Shown: positions 1 to 7,137, numbered from the stretch's first letter. The stretch: DNA of 10,732 nt from Gemmataceae bacterium (GCA_947490035.1 CANLGS010000066.1:1-10732), one strand, 5' to 3'. Notes: generated by a model from the letters alone, not told the origin. Translations and numbers: made by a program.

Positions 1-1
1 A

Positions 2-127
2 GTGCCCCAATCCCAGCAAGAGGCAATGAAACGACGCAAGATCATGAGGAAGGCACGATCCAAGAAGCAACGGCCAATACTCATGGCCGACTTGGAGCGC
101 AGGTATCGCGAATCGCCTGGATTCTAG
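2..127 (+). CDS. Possible 3' end of a basic hypothetical protein (partial)
   Basis: An open frame runs from the window edge to a TAG at 125-127. It encodes about 41 residues rich in Lys and Arg (a cluster MKRRKIMRKARSKKQR is visible), ending in ESPGF. The start lies outside the window, so the family cannot be recognised. A second open frame (frame 1, stop TGA at 148-150) covers the same bases, and the fragment is too short to choose between them with certainty. I prefer this frame because its composition looks more like a protein tail. Codons here are less G/C-biased at the third position than in the other genes of the window. It may equally be non-coding. Confidence 0.3.
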   Translation: MPQSQQEAMKRRKIMRKARSKKQRPILMADLERRYRESPGF

Positions 128-220
128 CCCTCTCGCGGATCGTTGTTTGAAAACAGTCTGCTGTCTTCTCGGATCGTGTCTTCCTTCCGCGTTCATCGTG
201 CGGCTAATTTCTCCTCTTCC
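128..220. other. Short convergent intergenic gap, nothing recognised
   Basis: This is 93 bp between the possible partial gene on the left and the minus-strand DUF1080 gene. It is lower in G+C than the flanks. The 8-mer CGGATCGT occurs twice (about 138 and 172). I see no strong hairpin or T-run that would serve as a terminator for either gene. Confidence 0.4.
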
Positions 221-784
221 TCACTTCGTCTCGCTCGCGCGGATGTTCTTGTAAGTGATCTGCCCGAACTCGGCGCGTAGGACGAGCGGCCCCTTCTCGG
301 CTGTTGTCTTCTTCGTCGCGATCTTCTCGCCGTTGATGATGAAGTCGGCCGAACCCGATTTCACGACGATCTCCATCTTGTTCCACTCGTTGTCCTTCAC
401 GCCCTTCAGCTTCCCGCCCGCGAGGATGTCGAACTTCGTGCCCAGCAGCAGCGTGTCGTTGTTGCACCCCTCGCCCGGCTTGAAGTCGTAGCGGATGGTG
501 AAGTCGCCGCCGAACTGCTGCACGGTCTCGATGTACTTGTCGCCCTTCACCGCGGGGTCGATGACCAACTCGCCGTCCTTCACCACGTAGCGCTTGTCGA
601 ACGCCTCGGTCTTGCCTTCGAGCAACACGGGCTTGCCGTCCTTCTTCGCGCCCTTGTTCTGCCAGCCGTCCAGGTTCTTGCCGCTGAAGACCAGTTTGAA
701 GCCCGGTTCGAGCTTGAAGTCGTCGGCCGCGGCGACGACTGCGGTCGTCGCGCACAGGAGCATCGCGCAGGAGAGGAAACGCAT
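221..784 (-). CDS. Secreted DUF1080 (3-keto-disaccharide hydrolase-type) protein
   Basis: A 187-residue protein. Residues 1-20 form a signal peptide (MRFLSCAMLLC, hydrophobic core, cleavage likely after VAAA). The rest is one DUF1080/PF06439 domain, from GFKLVFSGKNLDGW at about 28-41 to FGQITYKNIRA near the C-terminus, both typical of this jelly-roll fold. DUF1080 proteins are abundant in planctomycetes. Some family members act on 3-keto-glycosides, so a periplasmic or extracellular sugar role is likely, but the substrate cannot be read from sequence. The frame is open 52 codons further upstream. I chose the ATG at 782-784 because it starts the signal peptide and has a GAGG Shine-Dalgarno 9 nt upstream. 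The next gene is divergent, 224 bp away. Length fits a complete single-domain member. Confidence 0.88.
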   Translation of the reverse strand: MRFLSCAMLLCATTAVVAAADDFKLEPGFKLVFSGKNLDGWQNKGAKKDGKPVLLEGKTEAFDKRYVVKDGELVIDPAVKGDKYIETVQQFGGDFTIRYDFKPGEGCNNDTLLLGTKFDILAGGKLKGVKDNEWNKMEIVVKSGSADFIINGEKIATKKTTAEKGPLVLRAEFGQITYKNIRASETK

Positions 785-793
785 TGGGAGATA

Positions 794-797
794 CCTC
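794..797 (-). promoter_or_regulatory. Shine-Dalgarno of the DUF1080 gene
   Basis: GAGG on the minus strand with a 9-nt spacer to the ATG at 784. Together with the signal peptide it rules out the longer upstream reading frame. Confidence 0.6.
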
Positions 798-995
798 GGT
801 CGAAGGGTGGTGGGGTGGGAGCCGCGTCGGCATTCTACCGGTTCGGGCGGAATGCGCGCAGAAGAACCCCGCGACGCGCACCCGCAGACACGCCGGGCAT
901 GAGAGCCGGATGAATGCGCGCCGCAACGATGTCGCGGCAATCGGGCGGTTCCGTTTACTAACCTTTGCTGGTTCGGGTGGTAACAACGGCCGGTC

Positions 996-1000
996 GGAGG
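996..1000 (+). promoter_or_regulatory. Shine-Dalgarno of the flavoprotein gene
   Basis: GGAGG with an 8-nt spacer to the ATG at 1009. It decides this start against the 75-codon longer open frame that begins at 784. Confidence 0.75.
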
Positions 1001-1008
1001 CCGACGCG

Positions 1009-2373
1009 ATGAACTGCTGGAACGTGGGGATCATCGGCGGCGGGCCGGGCGGCCTGATGACCGCGTACCTGTTGCAGAAGTACGCGACGGTGCCGTTCCG
1101 CGCGACCATCCTCGAAGCCAGTTCGCGCCTCGGCGGGAAGATCATCACCAACCAGTTCGCCGCCGCGCCGGTGATGTACGAGGCGGGCGCGGCCGAACTC
1201 TACGACTACTCCGTCGTCGGCCCGGACCCGCTCCGCGCGCTGGTCGCGGAACTCGGACTGCCGACCACGCCGATGGACGGCAACAAGGTCATCACAGCCG
1301 GCGCCGACGAGTGGGAACCGCACGCGGTCGAAGCGCTGGAACAGTTCGACCGCCGCGCCCGCGAGTGGATGAGTCCGTGGCAGTTCTACGATTCCGACTG
1401 GACGGCCGGCGAGTGCGACCCGCTCGACCGCCAGAGCTTCCAGTCCGTGCTCGCGGAGATTCTCGACGACACGGTGCGGCGCTACGTTCAGACGATGATC
1501 CATAGCGACCTCGCCACCGAACCGCACCTCACGAACGCGACCTACGGCTTGCAAAACTACCTGATGAACGACCCCGCGTACATGCGGCTGTACACCATCG
1601 ACGGCGGCATCGAACGGCTGCCGCAAGAGCTGGCCCGCCGCATCGACGCGGAGGTGCTTTTCGACCACCGCGTGCGCCGCGTCGAACGAACCCCCGATGG
1701 CTGCGTGCGAGTGAGTTCGCGCCACGGGAACAAACCCGTCGAACGCGAGTTCGATTTCGTCGTCGTCGCGCTGCCGAACCACCTGCTGCCGACCATCGAA
1801 TGGGGCGGGGACGCGCTCGCGGACGCCATGCGCCGGCACCACGCGCACTACAACTACCCGGCGCACTACCTGCGCATCACGATCCTCTTCGAGTGCCCGT
1901 TCTGGCGGAAGCACATCAACGAATCGTACTTCATGCTGGACGCCTTCGACGGCTGCTGCGTGTACGACGAGTCGTCGCGCAACGGCAACGACACGCACGG
2001 CGTGCTGGGCTGGCTGCTCGGCGGCGATGCGGCAGCACGCCTGAGCCGGTTGTCCGACAATGAACTGGTCGCGATGATGCTCGACTCGCTCCCGTCGTAC
2101 TTGCAACACGGGCGGACGGAATTCGTCGAGGCGAAGATTCACCGCTGGGCGAGCGCGGTGAACGGGATGCCTTCCGGCTACCCGACGCGCAGCCTCGACA
2201 CGCGGCACGTGCCCGAACCGACGCGGCACCCGAACCTGCTCGTGGTCGGCGACTACCTGTTCGATTCGACGCTGAACGGCGTGCTCGACTCCGCGGACTT
2301 CGCGGCCGAGTGGTTGGCCGCCGAGATGGGCCACCGGGCGAACCGTTCGGAAAGGCGGACCAAGACCAGATGA
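1009..2373 (+). CDS. FAD-dependent amine-oxidase-type oxidoreductase
   Basis: A 454-residue flavoprotein of the amine oxidase/protoporphyrinogen oxidase/phytoene desaturase superfamily (PF01593 type). At the N-terminus is a Rossmann FAD-binding motif (GIIGGGPGG, residues 7-15, GxGxxG), then the ribose-binding acidic residue and second FAD motif at 34-44 (ILEASSRLGGK, E36). A C-terminal FAD motif starts at about 409 (NLLVVGDY, followed by GVLDSADFAAEWL). The middle is the variable substrate domain, so the substrate (amine, amino acid, carotenoid or porphyrin) cannot be named. No signal peptide is seen, so the protein is probably cytoplasmic. It is the first gene of a three-gene run: its TGA overlaps the next ATG as ATGA, which suggests translational coupling. 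An Asp-rich, Trp-containing insert lies around residues 118-150. The family is confident, the reaction unknown. Confidence 0.87.
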   Translation: MNCWNVGIIGGGPGGLMTAYLLQKYATVPFRATILEASSRLGGKIITNQFAAAPVMYEAGAAELYDYSVVGPDPLRALVAELGLPTTPMDGNKVITAGADEWEPHAVEALEQFDRRAREWMSPWQFYDSDWTAGECDPLDRQSFQSVLAEILDDTVRRYVQTMIHSDLATEPHLTNATYGLQNYLMNDPAYMRLYTIDGGIERLPQELARRIDAEVLFDHRVRRVERTPDGCVRVSSRHGNKPVEREFDFVVVALPNHLLPTIEWGGDALADAMRRHHAHYNYPAHYLRITILFECPFWRKHINESYFMLDAFDGCCVYDESSRNGNDTHGVLGWLLGGDAAARLSRLSDNELVAMMLDSLPSYLQHGRTEFVEAKIHRWASAVNGMPSGYPTRSLDTRHVPEPTRHPNLLVVGDYLFDSTLNGVLDSADFAAEWLAAEMGHRANRSERRTKTR

Positions 2374-3239
2374 CGACCACCGAGCCAAGCAGGAACAAAA
2401 CCTCCCCTTCGTTTCCGGGCGAGGGAACGGTGCGCCGCGTGCGATTCGTCTCCCTGGCCGAGGCCGGGCAAGCGGTGTTGCGCGAGTTCGCGGACCCCTC
2501 GCCGCACAAGGCGGTGTGTGCCGTCGCTACGCCGGAATGGTCGGCGAAGAACACCGAAGCGGCACTCATCGACGGCATCGACATCCTGACCGTGTCCGTG
2601 CAAGCGAGCGAACATCCGGGATTGAGCGAAGACCTGTTCAAGTGGGTCGCCGACGGCGGGCCAAGTGGCGCGGCACCACCCACGACCGTCGTCGTCCACG
2701 GGGCGCAGATCATCTGGGGTTCGTCGCGCGCGGCGATCCTGGCCGCGCCCGACCGCGCGGAGTCGTTCCTGCTCGCGCTGATCGACTTCTGCTACTACGA
2801 GAACGAGCTTCGCAAGATCGAACGCGAGGTCGGTGAGGCGTGGCCGCTGCTCGAAGCGGACAGCCCGCTGGCCCACGCGGTGACCGCGTCCGACCCGGAC
2901 CGGTTCGAGGACATCGCCCGGCGCATGGCCGATATGCTGAAGCGCCGGATGCGCCTCGCGCGCATCGTGCCCCACCTGTACCAGCCCAGGCCGCACCTCC
3001 CGCCGCTGGCGAACCAGCTCATCGAACGGCTTCGCGAACGCGCCCACGTCGAAGACCGGCACGAAGCTCTCGTCTCTCAACTGGATGTGTTTGAACGCAT
3101 CTACGAAATGAACAGTCAGCGGATCAGCGACTTCAAGGCCGCACAACATCAGACGACATTGGAATGGGTCATCATCGTGCTACTGGCGGCCGAGGGCGTG
3201 TTGCTGTTGATCGAACTATTGTGGACGCTGGGCGTTTGA
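2370..3239 (+). CDS. RMD1/DUF155-like tail-anchored membrane protein
   Basis: A 289-residue protein with no signal peptide, a soluble body and one C-terminal membrane helix (about 264-286, starting LEWVIIVLL). The end resembles the RMD1/DUF155 family (PF02582): a charged, probably coiled helical stretch (RHEALVSQLDVFERIYEMN, about 231-249), then an LEW-I-I-x-L-L-x-x-E type segment, seen in bacterial and mitochondrial (RMND1-like) members. A central helical part (LLALIDFCYYENELRKIERE) also fits that architecture. The N-terminal half is only weakly reminiscent. No catalytic residues are known for this family; mitochondrial RMND1 supports organelle translation, and the bacterial role is unclear. 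The start at 2370 sits in the ATGA overlap with the flavoprotein gene. An in-frame ATG at 2310 would overlap by 64 nt and is less likely. The next gene begins 21 nt downstream. Confidence 0.72.
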   Translation: MTTTEPSRNKTSPSFPGEGTVRRVRFVSLAEAGQAVLREFADPSPHKAVCAVATPEWSAKNTEAALIDGIDILTVSVQASEHPGLSEDLFKWVADGGPSGAAPPTTVVVHGAQIIWGSSRAAILAAPDRAESFLLALIDFCYYENELRKIEREVGEAWPLLEADSPLAHAVTASDPDRFEDIARRMADMLKRRMRLARIVPHLYQPRPHLPPLANQLIERLRERAHVEDRHEALVSQLDVFERIYEMNSQRISDFKAAQHQTTLEWVIIVLLAAEGVLLLIELLWTLGV

Positions 3240-3260
3240 CCGCTCGCGAGTGGCTCGACT

Positions 3261-4424
3261 ATGCAGCGATATCTCTCAATCGACATCCTGCGCGGCGTCG
3301 CGATCCTGTTGATGATTCAGGTTCACTTCGTGGACAACCTGTCGTCGCGCGAGATCGCTTCCGGGTGGCTCTACGATTTCTCGATGTTGTTCGGCCGCGT
3401 GCCCGCGCCGCTGTTCGCCTTCGTCTCCGGCGTGAGCTACGGCTTGTGGGTGCGCAGCCAGGAATCCCGGCAGCGCCGCGACCGCGACATCACGCGAATC
3501 ACACTCCGCCGCGGGCTGTTCTTGTTCGTGATCGGGATTGTATTCAACTTCTGTATCTGGCTGCCGGAAGAGACGTTCAACTGGGACATCCTGACGCTAC
3601 TCGGCACCTCGCTGTTATTCCTCGCGGTCGCGCGAAAGCTGCCGTTGCCCGTTCTCACGTTGATCTGCGCGCTGGTGATCCTCATCAGCCCGCCACTGCG
3701 CGTCGTGGGGGACGTTTCGAGCTACTGGGCGGATCACGCCTACACCTACGATTTCACGTTCCGCGACGTGCTGTTCGGCTTCGTGGCGAACGGCTACTTC
3801 CCGGTGTTCCCGTGGATCATATTCCCGGTGATGGGCTTCGTTGTTGGCGACTTGCTCTTTCGCAAACGCCGGTCGGGTTCGGCCCGCCGCGGTCTGACAG
3901 CGTTGGGAATTGGCCTTGTGTCCCTGTCAACGATCTTGAGAACCGTCGGCGCGCATATGCCGGTTCAAATATCGCGTCACTACGCGAACGGGTTCAACGA
4001 GTTCCCGGCTTCGACACAACACGTTCTCGCAATGTTGGGGCTGGCGATCCTCGGCCTCGTGTTCCTGCACAAGTGGGTTGATCGGACCGGGACCGCGCCG
4101 CGCGGCCATCTCGCAACCATCATTGAGCGGTTCAGCGTCTATTCTCTGAGCGTGTATGTATTACACCACGCGGTCATGTTGTGGCCGTTGTGGATATACG
4201 GCGCCTCGACCGGCAGCACGGATTCGACGGTGTTCTGGCGCCGCGCCACGTCCGCTCCGGTCGCGTTCGGGCTGGCCCTCGCCTTTATCGTCGTCTGTCA
4301 CTTCGCGTTAGTCGTATTGGCGCGCAACAAGAAGTATTCGCTTGAATATGTGATGCGCCGGATCTGCGACGGGAATTCAAAGGAGAAGGGCGAGAAGCCA
4401 ACGGAAACGTGCGCCGCGCGGTGA
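3261..4424 (+). CDS. Polytopic membrane acyltransferase, HGSNAT/DUF1624 type
   Basis: A 387-residue protein with about ten hydrophobic segments. The N-terminus (YLSIDILRGVAILLMIQVHF, residues 4-23) matches the heparan-alpha-glucosaminide N-acetyltransferase catalytic family (PF07786, DUF1624): Asp8 and Arg11-Gly12 in the first helix, and His22 at its end, the usual place of a conserved His. Further family-like segments are APLFAFVSGVSYG, FPVFPWIIFPVMGFVVGD and the late SLSVYVLHHAVML. Proteins of this kind move acyl groups, often acetyl, across or onto the outer side of the membrane to glycans; this one's acceptor is unknown. It is third in the run after the flavoprotein and RMD1-like genes, with 21 nt spacing and a weak ribosome site. 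The Lys/Arg/Glu-rich C-terminal tail is probably cytoplasmic. Its stop codon lies in the loop of a terminator-like hairpin. Related DUF418 or acyltransferase-3 families are less likely. Confidence 0.8.
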   Translation: MQRYLSIDILRGVAILLMIQVHFVDNLSSREIASGWLYDFSMLFGRVPAPLFAFVSGVSYGLWVRSQESRQRRDRDITRITLRRGLFLFVIGIVFNFCIWLPEETFNWDILTLLGTSLLFLAVARKLPLPVLTLICALVILISPPLRVVGDVSSYWADHAYTYDFTFRDVLFGFVANGYFPVFPWIIFPVMGFVVGDLLFRKRRSGSARRGLTALGIGLVSLSTILRTVGAHMPVQISRHYANGFNEFPASTQHVLAMLGLAILGLVFLHKWVDRTGTAPRGHLATIIERFSVYSLSVYVLHHAVMLWPLWIYGASTGSTDSTVFWRRATSAPVAFGLALAFIVVCHFALVVLARNKKYSLEYVMRRICDGNSKEKGEKPTETCAAR

Positions 4425-4439
4425 AGCGCGGCGCACGTT
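4406..4439. terminator. Hairpin between convergent genes
   Basis: A perfect 14-bp stem (4406-4419 with 4426-4439), G/C-rich, with the 6-nt loop GGTGAA. The acyltransferase TGA stop (4422-4424) lies in the loop. The minus-strand WXXGXW gene ends at 4448, only 8 bp beyond the right arm. Neither side has a clear T-run, so termination may be inefficient or factor-assisted, but the position between two converging genes supports a shared bidirectional terminator. Confidence 0.65.
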
Positions 4440-4447
4440 CGGGGTTA

Positions 4448-5143
4448 TCAGACCGCTGCGGGCGGGTCTTTCTTCGGCTCCTCTTTCTTCTTCGGCTCGA
4501 CCTTCGGGGGCGCTGGTGGCGCCGGCAGTTTGGGCGGCTCCGCCTTCGGGGGCGGAACCACGGGCGGCGTCGCCGGCACCTTCGGTTCGACCTTCGGCGG
4601 CTGCGGCGGAGTCACCGGGAGTTTCGGTTCCACCTTGGGAGGCTCGACCTTCGGTGGCGGGAGTGGGTCTTTCGGCTTGGGTGGCGGAACCACCGGCGGA
4701 ATGACCGGCGTCTTTGGCTCGATCTTCGGAGGCTCGACCTTCGGCTTCGGTTCCGGGATCGGGTCTTTCGGCTTGGGCGGTTCAACCTTGGGCGGGTCCA
4801 CCTTCGGCTTCGGGTCCACCTTCGGCTTGGGGTCCGGCAGCGGGTCTTTGGGCTTCGGCTCAACCTTGGGATCGGTCTTGGGCGGATCGACCTTCGGCTT
4901 CGGGTCCACCTTCGGATCGGTCTTGGGGTCTACCTTCGGCTTGGGATCGACCTTCGGATCGACTTTCGGGTCCACCTTGGGCTTCGGGTCCACCTTCGGA
5001 TCGACTTTCGGTTCCACCTTCGGATCGACCTTGGGTTTTGGTTCAATCTTGGGGTCTACCTTGGGATCGACCTTGGGCTTCGGGTCCACCTTCGGCGTGA
5101 CTTTGGGATCGACCTTCGGGTCCACCTTCGGGTCGACCTTCGG
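4448..5143 (-). repeat. Degenerate 12-nt coding tandem repeat (PKVD units)
   Basis: The last 231 codons of the WXXGXW gene are a minisatellite-like array. The basic unit is Pro-Lys-Val-Asp (12 nt), with variants PKVE, PKPKVD, PPKVE, PKTD and PKPKDPLP. The 5' part (about 4860-5143) is the most regular. Towards the 3' end the units lengthen and become richer in Pro (VIPPVVPPPKPKDP), and the array ends in KKKEEPKKDPPAAV. Lys is almost always AAG while Pro and Val codons vary, so units are near copies and not identical. Length changes by slippage or recombination are likely between strains. Confidence 0.85.
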
Positions 5144-6664
5144 ATTGACTCTGACCTCGGCCTTATGCGGCGTCGCGGGCGGGGCTGTCTTGTCGTCCTT
5201 CACCTGCGCGCGGGCGACCGCCGCTTTGGTCACGTCGAGCTTGAGCGTCTGCGGCTGCTGGTCGGCCGGTTTTACGCCCACCGGTCGCGCGGCGACCGCC
5301 GCGGTCTCGGCCTTGTTGCGCTGGACGGCCACCTCGCGAATCTGCTGCGCTTGCTGGCCTTCGTCCTTCCGCACCTGCGCGGTGATCGGCTTGATCTTCA
5401 CTTCCGGCTGCAAGTCCTTCGTGACGCGGAGCGGCGCCAACATCGCCACGTCGGTCACGTTCTGCTTGTTCACCGTCACCGTCTTGTTCACCACGGTGAA
5501 GTTGTTCGTCACGTTGGTGGTGGTCGTGTTGGTGATGTTGTTGATGACCGTGTTCTGCTGGGTCAGGCTCACCGGCGGGCGCGCGACCTTGCCGTTGTAC
5601 CGGCCGGTGTACAGGTCGTTGACGCGGGCGTTCCACTCGCGGTCGTTGCGGTTGGCCGCCGCGTAGTGGCTCCACAGCGGGTCGTACCCCCACGTGCGGC
5701 CGGTGCCGAATCCGATGGCGAACGCGCCGGCGGCGACGCGCCCGGACCACGGGTTGTACCCGGCCGTGACGTGCCGCCTCTCGAAGTAGTCGCCGAAGTA
5801 GTAGCTCCCGTGCCCGCGGCGCACGAACAGCGCGCCGACCAGCGCCGGCTCGCTCACCACATAGAGCGGCGTGTAAACGAAACCGCGCCGCGTGTACACC
5901 GCCTGGGTGAACGTGACCGGGGCGAACAGCACGCCGCGGCGGGCGAGCGTGTAGTCCCAGTAGCCGTCCACGAACACGAACCCGAGCGGCGTGCGGCAGA
6001 AGTGCGCCGGCACCCACACCCAGTCGGCGCGGTGTTCGACCCACACGCCCGGCCGCCACACGTACTTGTTGCGCCACACCCACGAACCGGGCACGTAGAA
6101 GCTCGTCACCGTCGGCGCGGGCGTGCTGGGGCCGACCTCCAGTGTCGCGAGCGGTTCGGGCAGGTACTGGATTTCCGGCTGCTGCGGTTGCTCGACGCTC
6201 GGCGCCTGCCAGAACCCGGACACCCACTGCCAGCCGCCGCGGACTTCGCGCCACGAACCCGGCACCCACAGGCGTCCGGGGGGCGGGTCGCGCCAGAACC
6301 CGCTGATCCAGATGAACTGGCCGGCGTCGTCGTCCCAGTGCCAGTAGCCGGGAATCCACTGCACGTTGTCGCCGTCCGGCTTCTGGTCCGGCGGCAGTTC
6401 CTCGATGGGATCGGGCGGTTGCTTCTCGACCACGGGCGCCGCGGTCGGCGTCTCAGCCGTGGCCGCGAACGCCTCGTGAACCGGCCCGCGCGCGAGAACT
6501 TCGGTCCCTTCCGGGAGGACTTCCGGGTTCGGTTGAGCAGCGGGTTGCGCGCCGCCGGGCGGGAACAGCGGGATCGGCTCTTGCGCCGGCGTGACCGCAC
6601 CGGCGACGGCGAGCATCAGCCCGCCGAGGACAGCCGCGGGTATCAGTTTGGAGAGTGTTAGCAT
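4448..6664 (-). CDS. Secreted WXXGXW-repeat protein with long PKVD-repeat tail
   Basis: A 738-residue exported protein. Residues 1-27 are a signal peptide (MLTLSKLIPAAVLGGLMLA..., likely cut before QEP). Residues 28-100 are Pro/Glu-rich. WXXGXW-type motifs (PF12779/YXWGXW type) follow: WIPGYW at 103, WISGFW at 119, WVPGSW at 133, WVSGFW at 147, then YVPGSW and WRPGVW further on, ending in an aromatic/Gly-rich block to about 335. Residues about 370-405 are Asn/Thr/Val-rich (NNITNTTTTNVTNN). A Lys/Gln/Ala-rich linker leads to PKVD-type repeats from residue 508 to the end. The tail has alternating charge and much Pro, so it is probably extended and might span or bind the envelope. The ATG at 6664 is chosen for the signal peptide and an AGGTGA ribosome site 7 nt upstream. 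No catalytic motif is visible; a structural or surface role is an inference. Confidence 0.85.
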   Translation of the reverse strand: MLTLSKLIPAAVLGGLMLAVAGAVTPAQEPIPLFPPGGAQPAAQPNPEVLPEGTEVLARGPVHEAFAATAETPTAAPVVEKQPPDPIEELPPDQKPDGDNVQWIPGYWHWDDDAGQFIWISGFWRDPPPGRLWVPGSWREVRGGWQWVSGFWQAPSVEQPQQPEIQYLPEPLATLEVGPSTPAPTVTSFYVPGSWVWRNKYVWRPGVWVEHRADWVWVPAHFCRTPLGFVFVDGYWDYTLARRGVLFAPVTFTQAVYTRRGFVYTPLYVVSEPALVGALFVRRGHGSYYFGDYFERRHVTAGYNPWSGRVAAGAFAIGFGTGRTWGYDPLWSHYAAANRNDREWNARVNDLYTGRYNGKVARPPVSLTQQNTVINNITNTTTTNVTNNFTVVNKTVTVNKQNVTDVAMLAPLRVTKDLQPEVKIKPITAQVRKDEGQQAQQIREVAVQRNKAETAAVAARPVGVKPADQQPQTLKLDVTKAAVARAQVKDDKTAPPATPHKAEVRVNPKVDPKVDPKVDPKVTPKVDPKPKVDPKVDPKIEPKPKVDPKVEPKVDPKVDPKPKVDPKVDPKVDPKPKVDPKTDPKVDPKPKVDPPKTDPKVEPKPKDPLPDPKPKVDPKPKVDPPKVEPPKPKDPIPEPKPKVEPPKIEPKTPVIPPVVPPPKPKDPLPPPKVEPPKVEPKLPVTPPQPPKVEPKVPATPPVVPPPKAEPPKLPAPPAPPKVEPKKKEEPKKDPPAAV

Positions 6665-6671
6665 GATTCGG

Positions 6672-6677
6672 TCACCT
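6672..6677 (-). promoter_or_regulatory. Shine-Dalgarno of the WXXGXW gene
   Basis: AGGTGA on the minus strand with a 7-nt spacer to the ATG at 6664. It decides against the 53-codon longer open frame starting at 6823. Confidence 0.7.
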
Positions 6678-6884
6678 GGGGCGGGTCGAACGCGAGGCGA
6701 TCTCACTCGCAGAACGAACAGGGTTGCAACTCTTGCGCCGGGAGCGGCGGGCAAGCCTCGCGGTTGGTCGTGTCGCACGGCTCGAATCGGGTGCGGAAAC
6801 GGTAGAAAGCGGCCCGAACGCACCCGCGAGGTACGCGGGCGGGCTAAGAATACCTATCGGCGTGCGACCGTTCGCAGCGTGTTC

Positions 6885-6888
6885 GGAG
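6885..6888 (+). promoter_or_regulatory. Shine-Dalgarno deciding a GTG start
   Basis: GGAG with a 6-nt spacer to the GTG at 6895. It supports the short 80-residue form of the small protein over the longer frame from 6724. Confidence 0.6.
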
Positions 6889-6894
6889 TTTGGC

Positions 6895-7137
6895 GTGGCG
6901 CTCGAAACAGAACTGGAAACGTTCCGGCGCGAACTGCCGGCGCTGTTGACCGACCCGGCGCGGCGCGGCAAGTTCGTACTGATTCACGGCGAAGCGGTCG
7001 TCGGCTGTTTTGCGACGTTCGACGACGCGCTCGCGGCGGGTTACGACCGGTTGGGGCTGTCGCCATTCCTCGTGAAGGAAGTGACGGACCACGAAGAGCC
7101 GCGCTACTTCTCGCGGAACCTGCGATGCCCTACGTGA
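6895..7137 (+). CDS. Small hypothetical protein coupled to retropepsin-like protease
   Basis: An 80-residue protein with a GTG start at 6895. GGAG at 6885-6888 lies 6 nt upstream, and the family-like N-terminus (ALETELETFRRELPALL) starts here. The frame is open upstream to an ATG at 6724, but that part looks non-coding. The core reads GKFVLIHGEAVVGCFATF, then DDALAAGYDRLGLSPFLVKEV, a pattern I recognise from small planctomycete proteins with no firm function, often beside an aspartic protease gene like the one here. It has no signal peptide, membrane helix or obvious catalytic motif; the fold is probably a small alpha/beta domain. Its last 13 nt overlap the protease gene, so the two are probably co-translated and may work together, for example as partner, chaperone or substrate. 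That is inference. Confidence 0.75.
   Translation: MALETELETFRRELPALLTDPARRGKFVLIHGEAVVGCFATFDDALAAGYDRLGLSPFLVKEVTDHEEPRYFSRNLRCPT

Larger units (their letters stand above)
785..1008. other. Divergent intergenic region, DUF1080 gene / flavoprotein gene
   Basis: 224 bp must hold the promoters of both flanking genes. The section around 951-985 is locally A/T-richer (for example TTTACTAACC) and lies 25-60 bp before the flavoprotein start, so a promoter could sit there. No convincing -35/-10 pair can be named. No long dyad was seen. Confidence 0.35.
6665..6894. other. Divergent intergenic region, WXXGXW gene / small-protein gene
   Basis: 230 bp between two divergent units. A 6-bp dyad CCCGCG-aggta-CGCGGG lies at 6823-6839 and a 5-bp dyad TGCGA-ccgt-TCGCA at 6863-6876. 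The A/T-richer TAAGAAT at 6845-6851 could be a -10 element for the plus-strand pair (about 45 bp before its start), but no good -35 was seen. The assignments are weak. Confidence 0.35.

Noticed and set aside
785..940. N-terminal extension of the DUF1080 gene to 940
   Set aside because: The extension lacks domain sense and would bury the signal peptide. The ATG at 784 has its own ribosome site.
784..1008. N-terminal extension of the flavoprotein to 784
   Set aside because: The FAD motif normally lies within the first few residues, and GGAGG sits 8 nt before the ATG at 1009.
958..2388. 476-codon minus-strand frame over the flavoprotein gene
   Set aside because: It is rich in Arg, Val and His without motifs, while the plus strand carries clear FAD-binding motifs.
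4790..5143. Possible CRISPR array or non-coding satellite
   Set aside because: The repeat unit is 12 nt, degenerate, in frame and continuous, without unique spacers of 30 nt or more. It is a coding repeat.
4530..5666. Plus-strand frame with silk-like Gly/Ser/Thr/Phe repeats
   Set aside because: The repeats are the antisense reading of the PKVD-coding array. There is no ribosome site or signal peptide, and it overlaps the well-supported minus gene completely.
4409..6661. Long plus-strand open frame opposite the WXXGXW gene
   Set aside because: It encodes an Arg/Leu/His-rich sequence with no domain sense. The minus strand over the same bases has a signal peptide, a ribosome site and recognisable motifs. 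High G+C keeps the opposite frame open.
6724..6894. Longer form of the small protein starting at ATG 6724
   Set aside because: The added residues are Arg/Ala-rich without pattern, and GGAG before the GTG at 6895 fits the family-like N-terminus.
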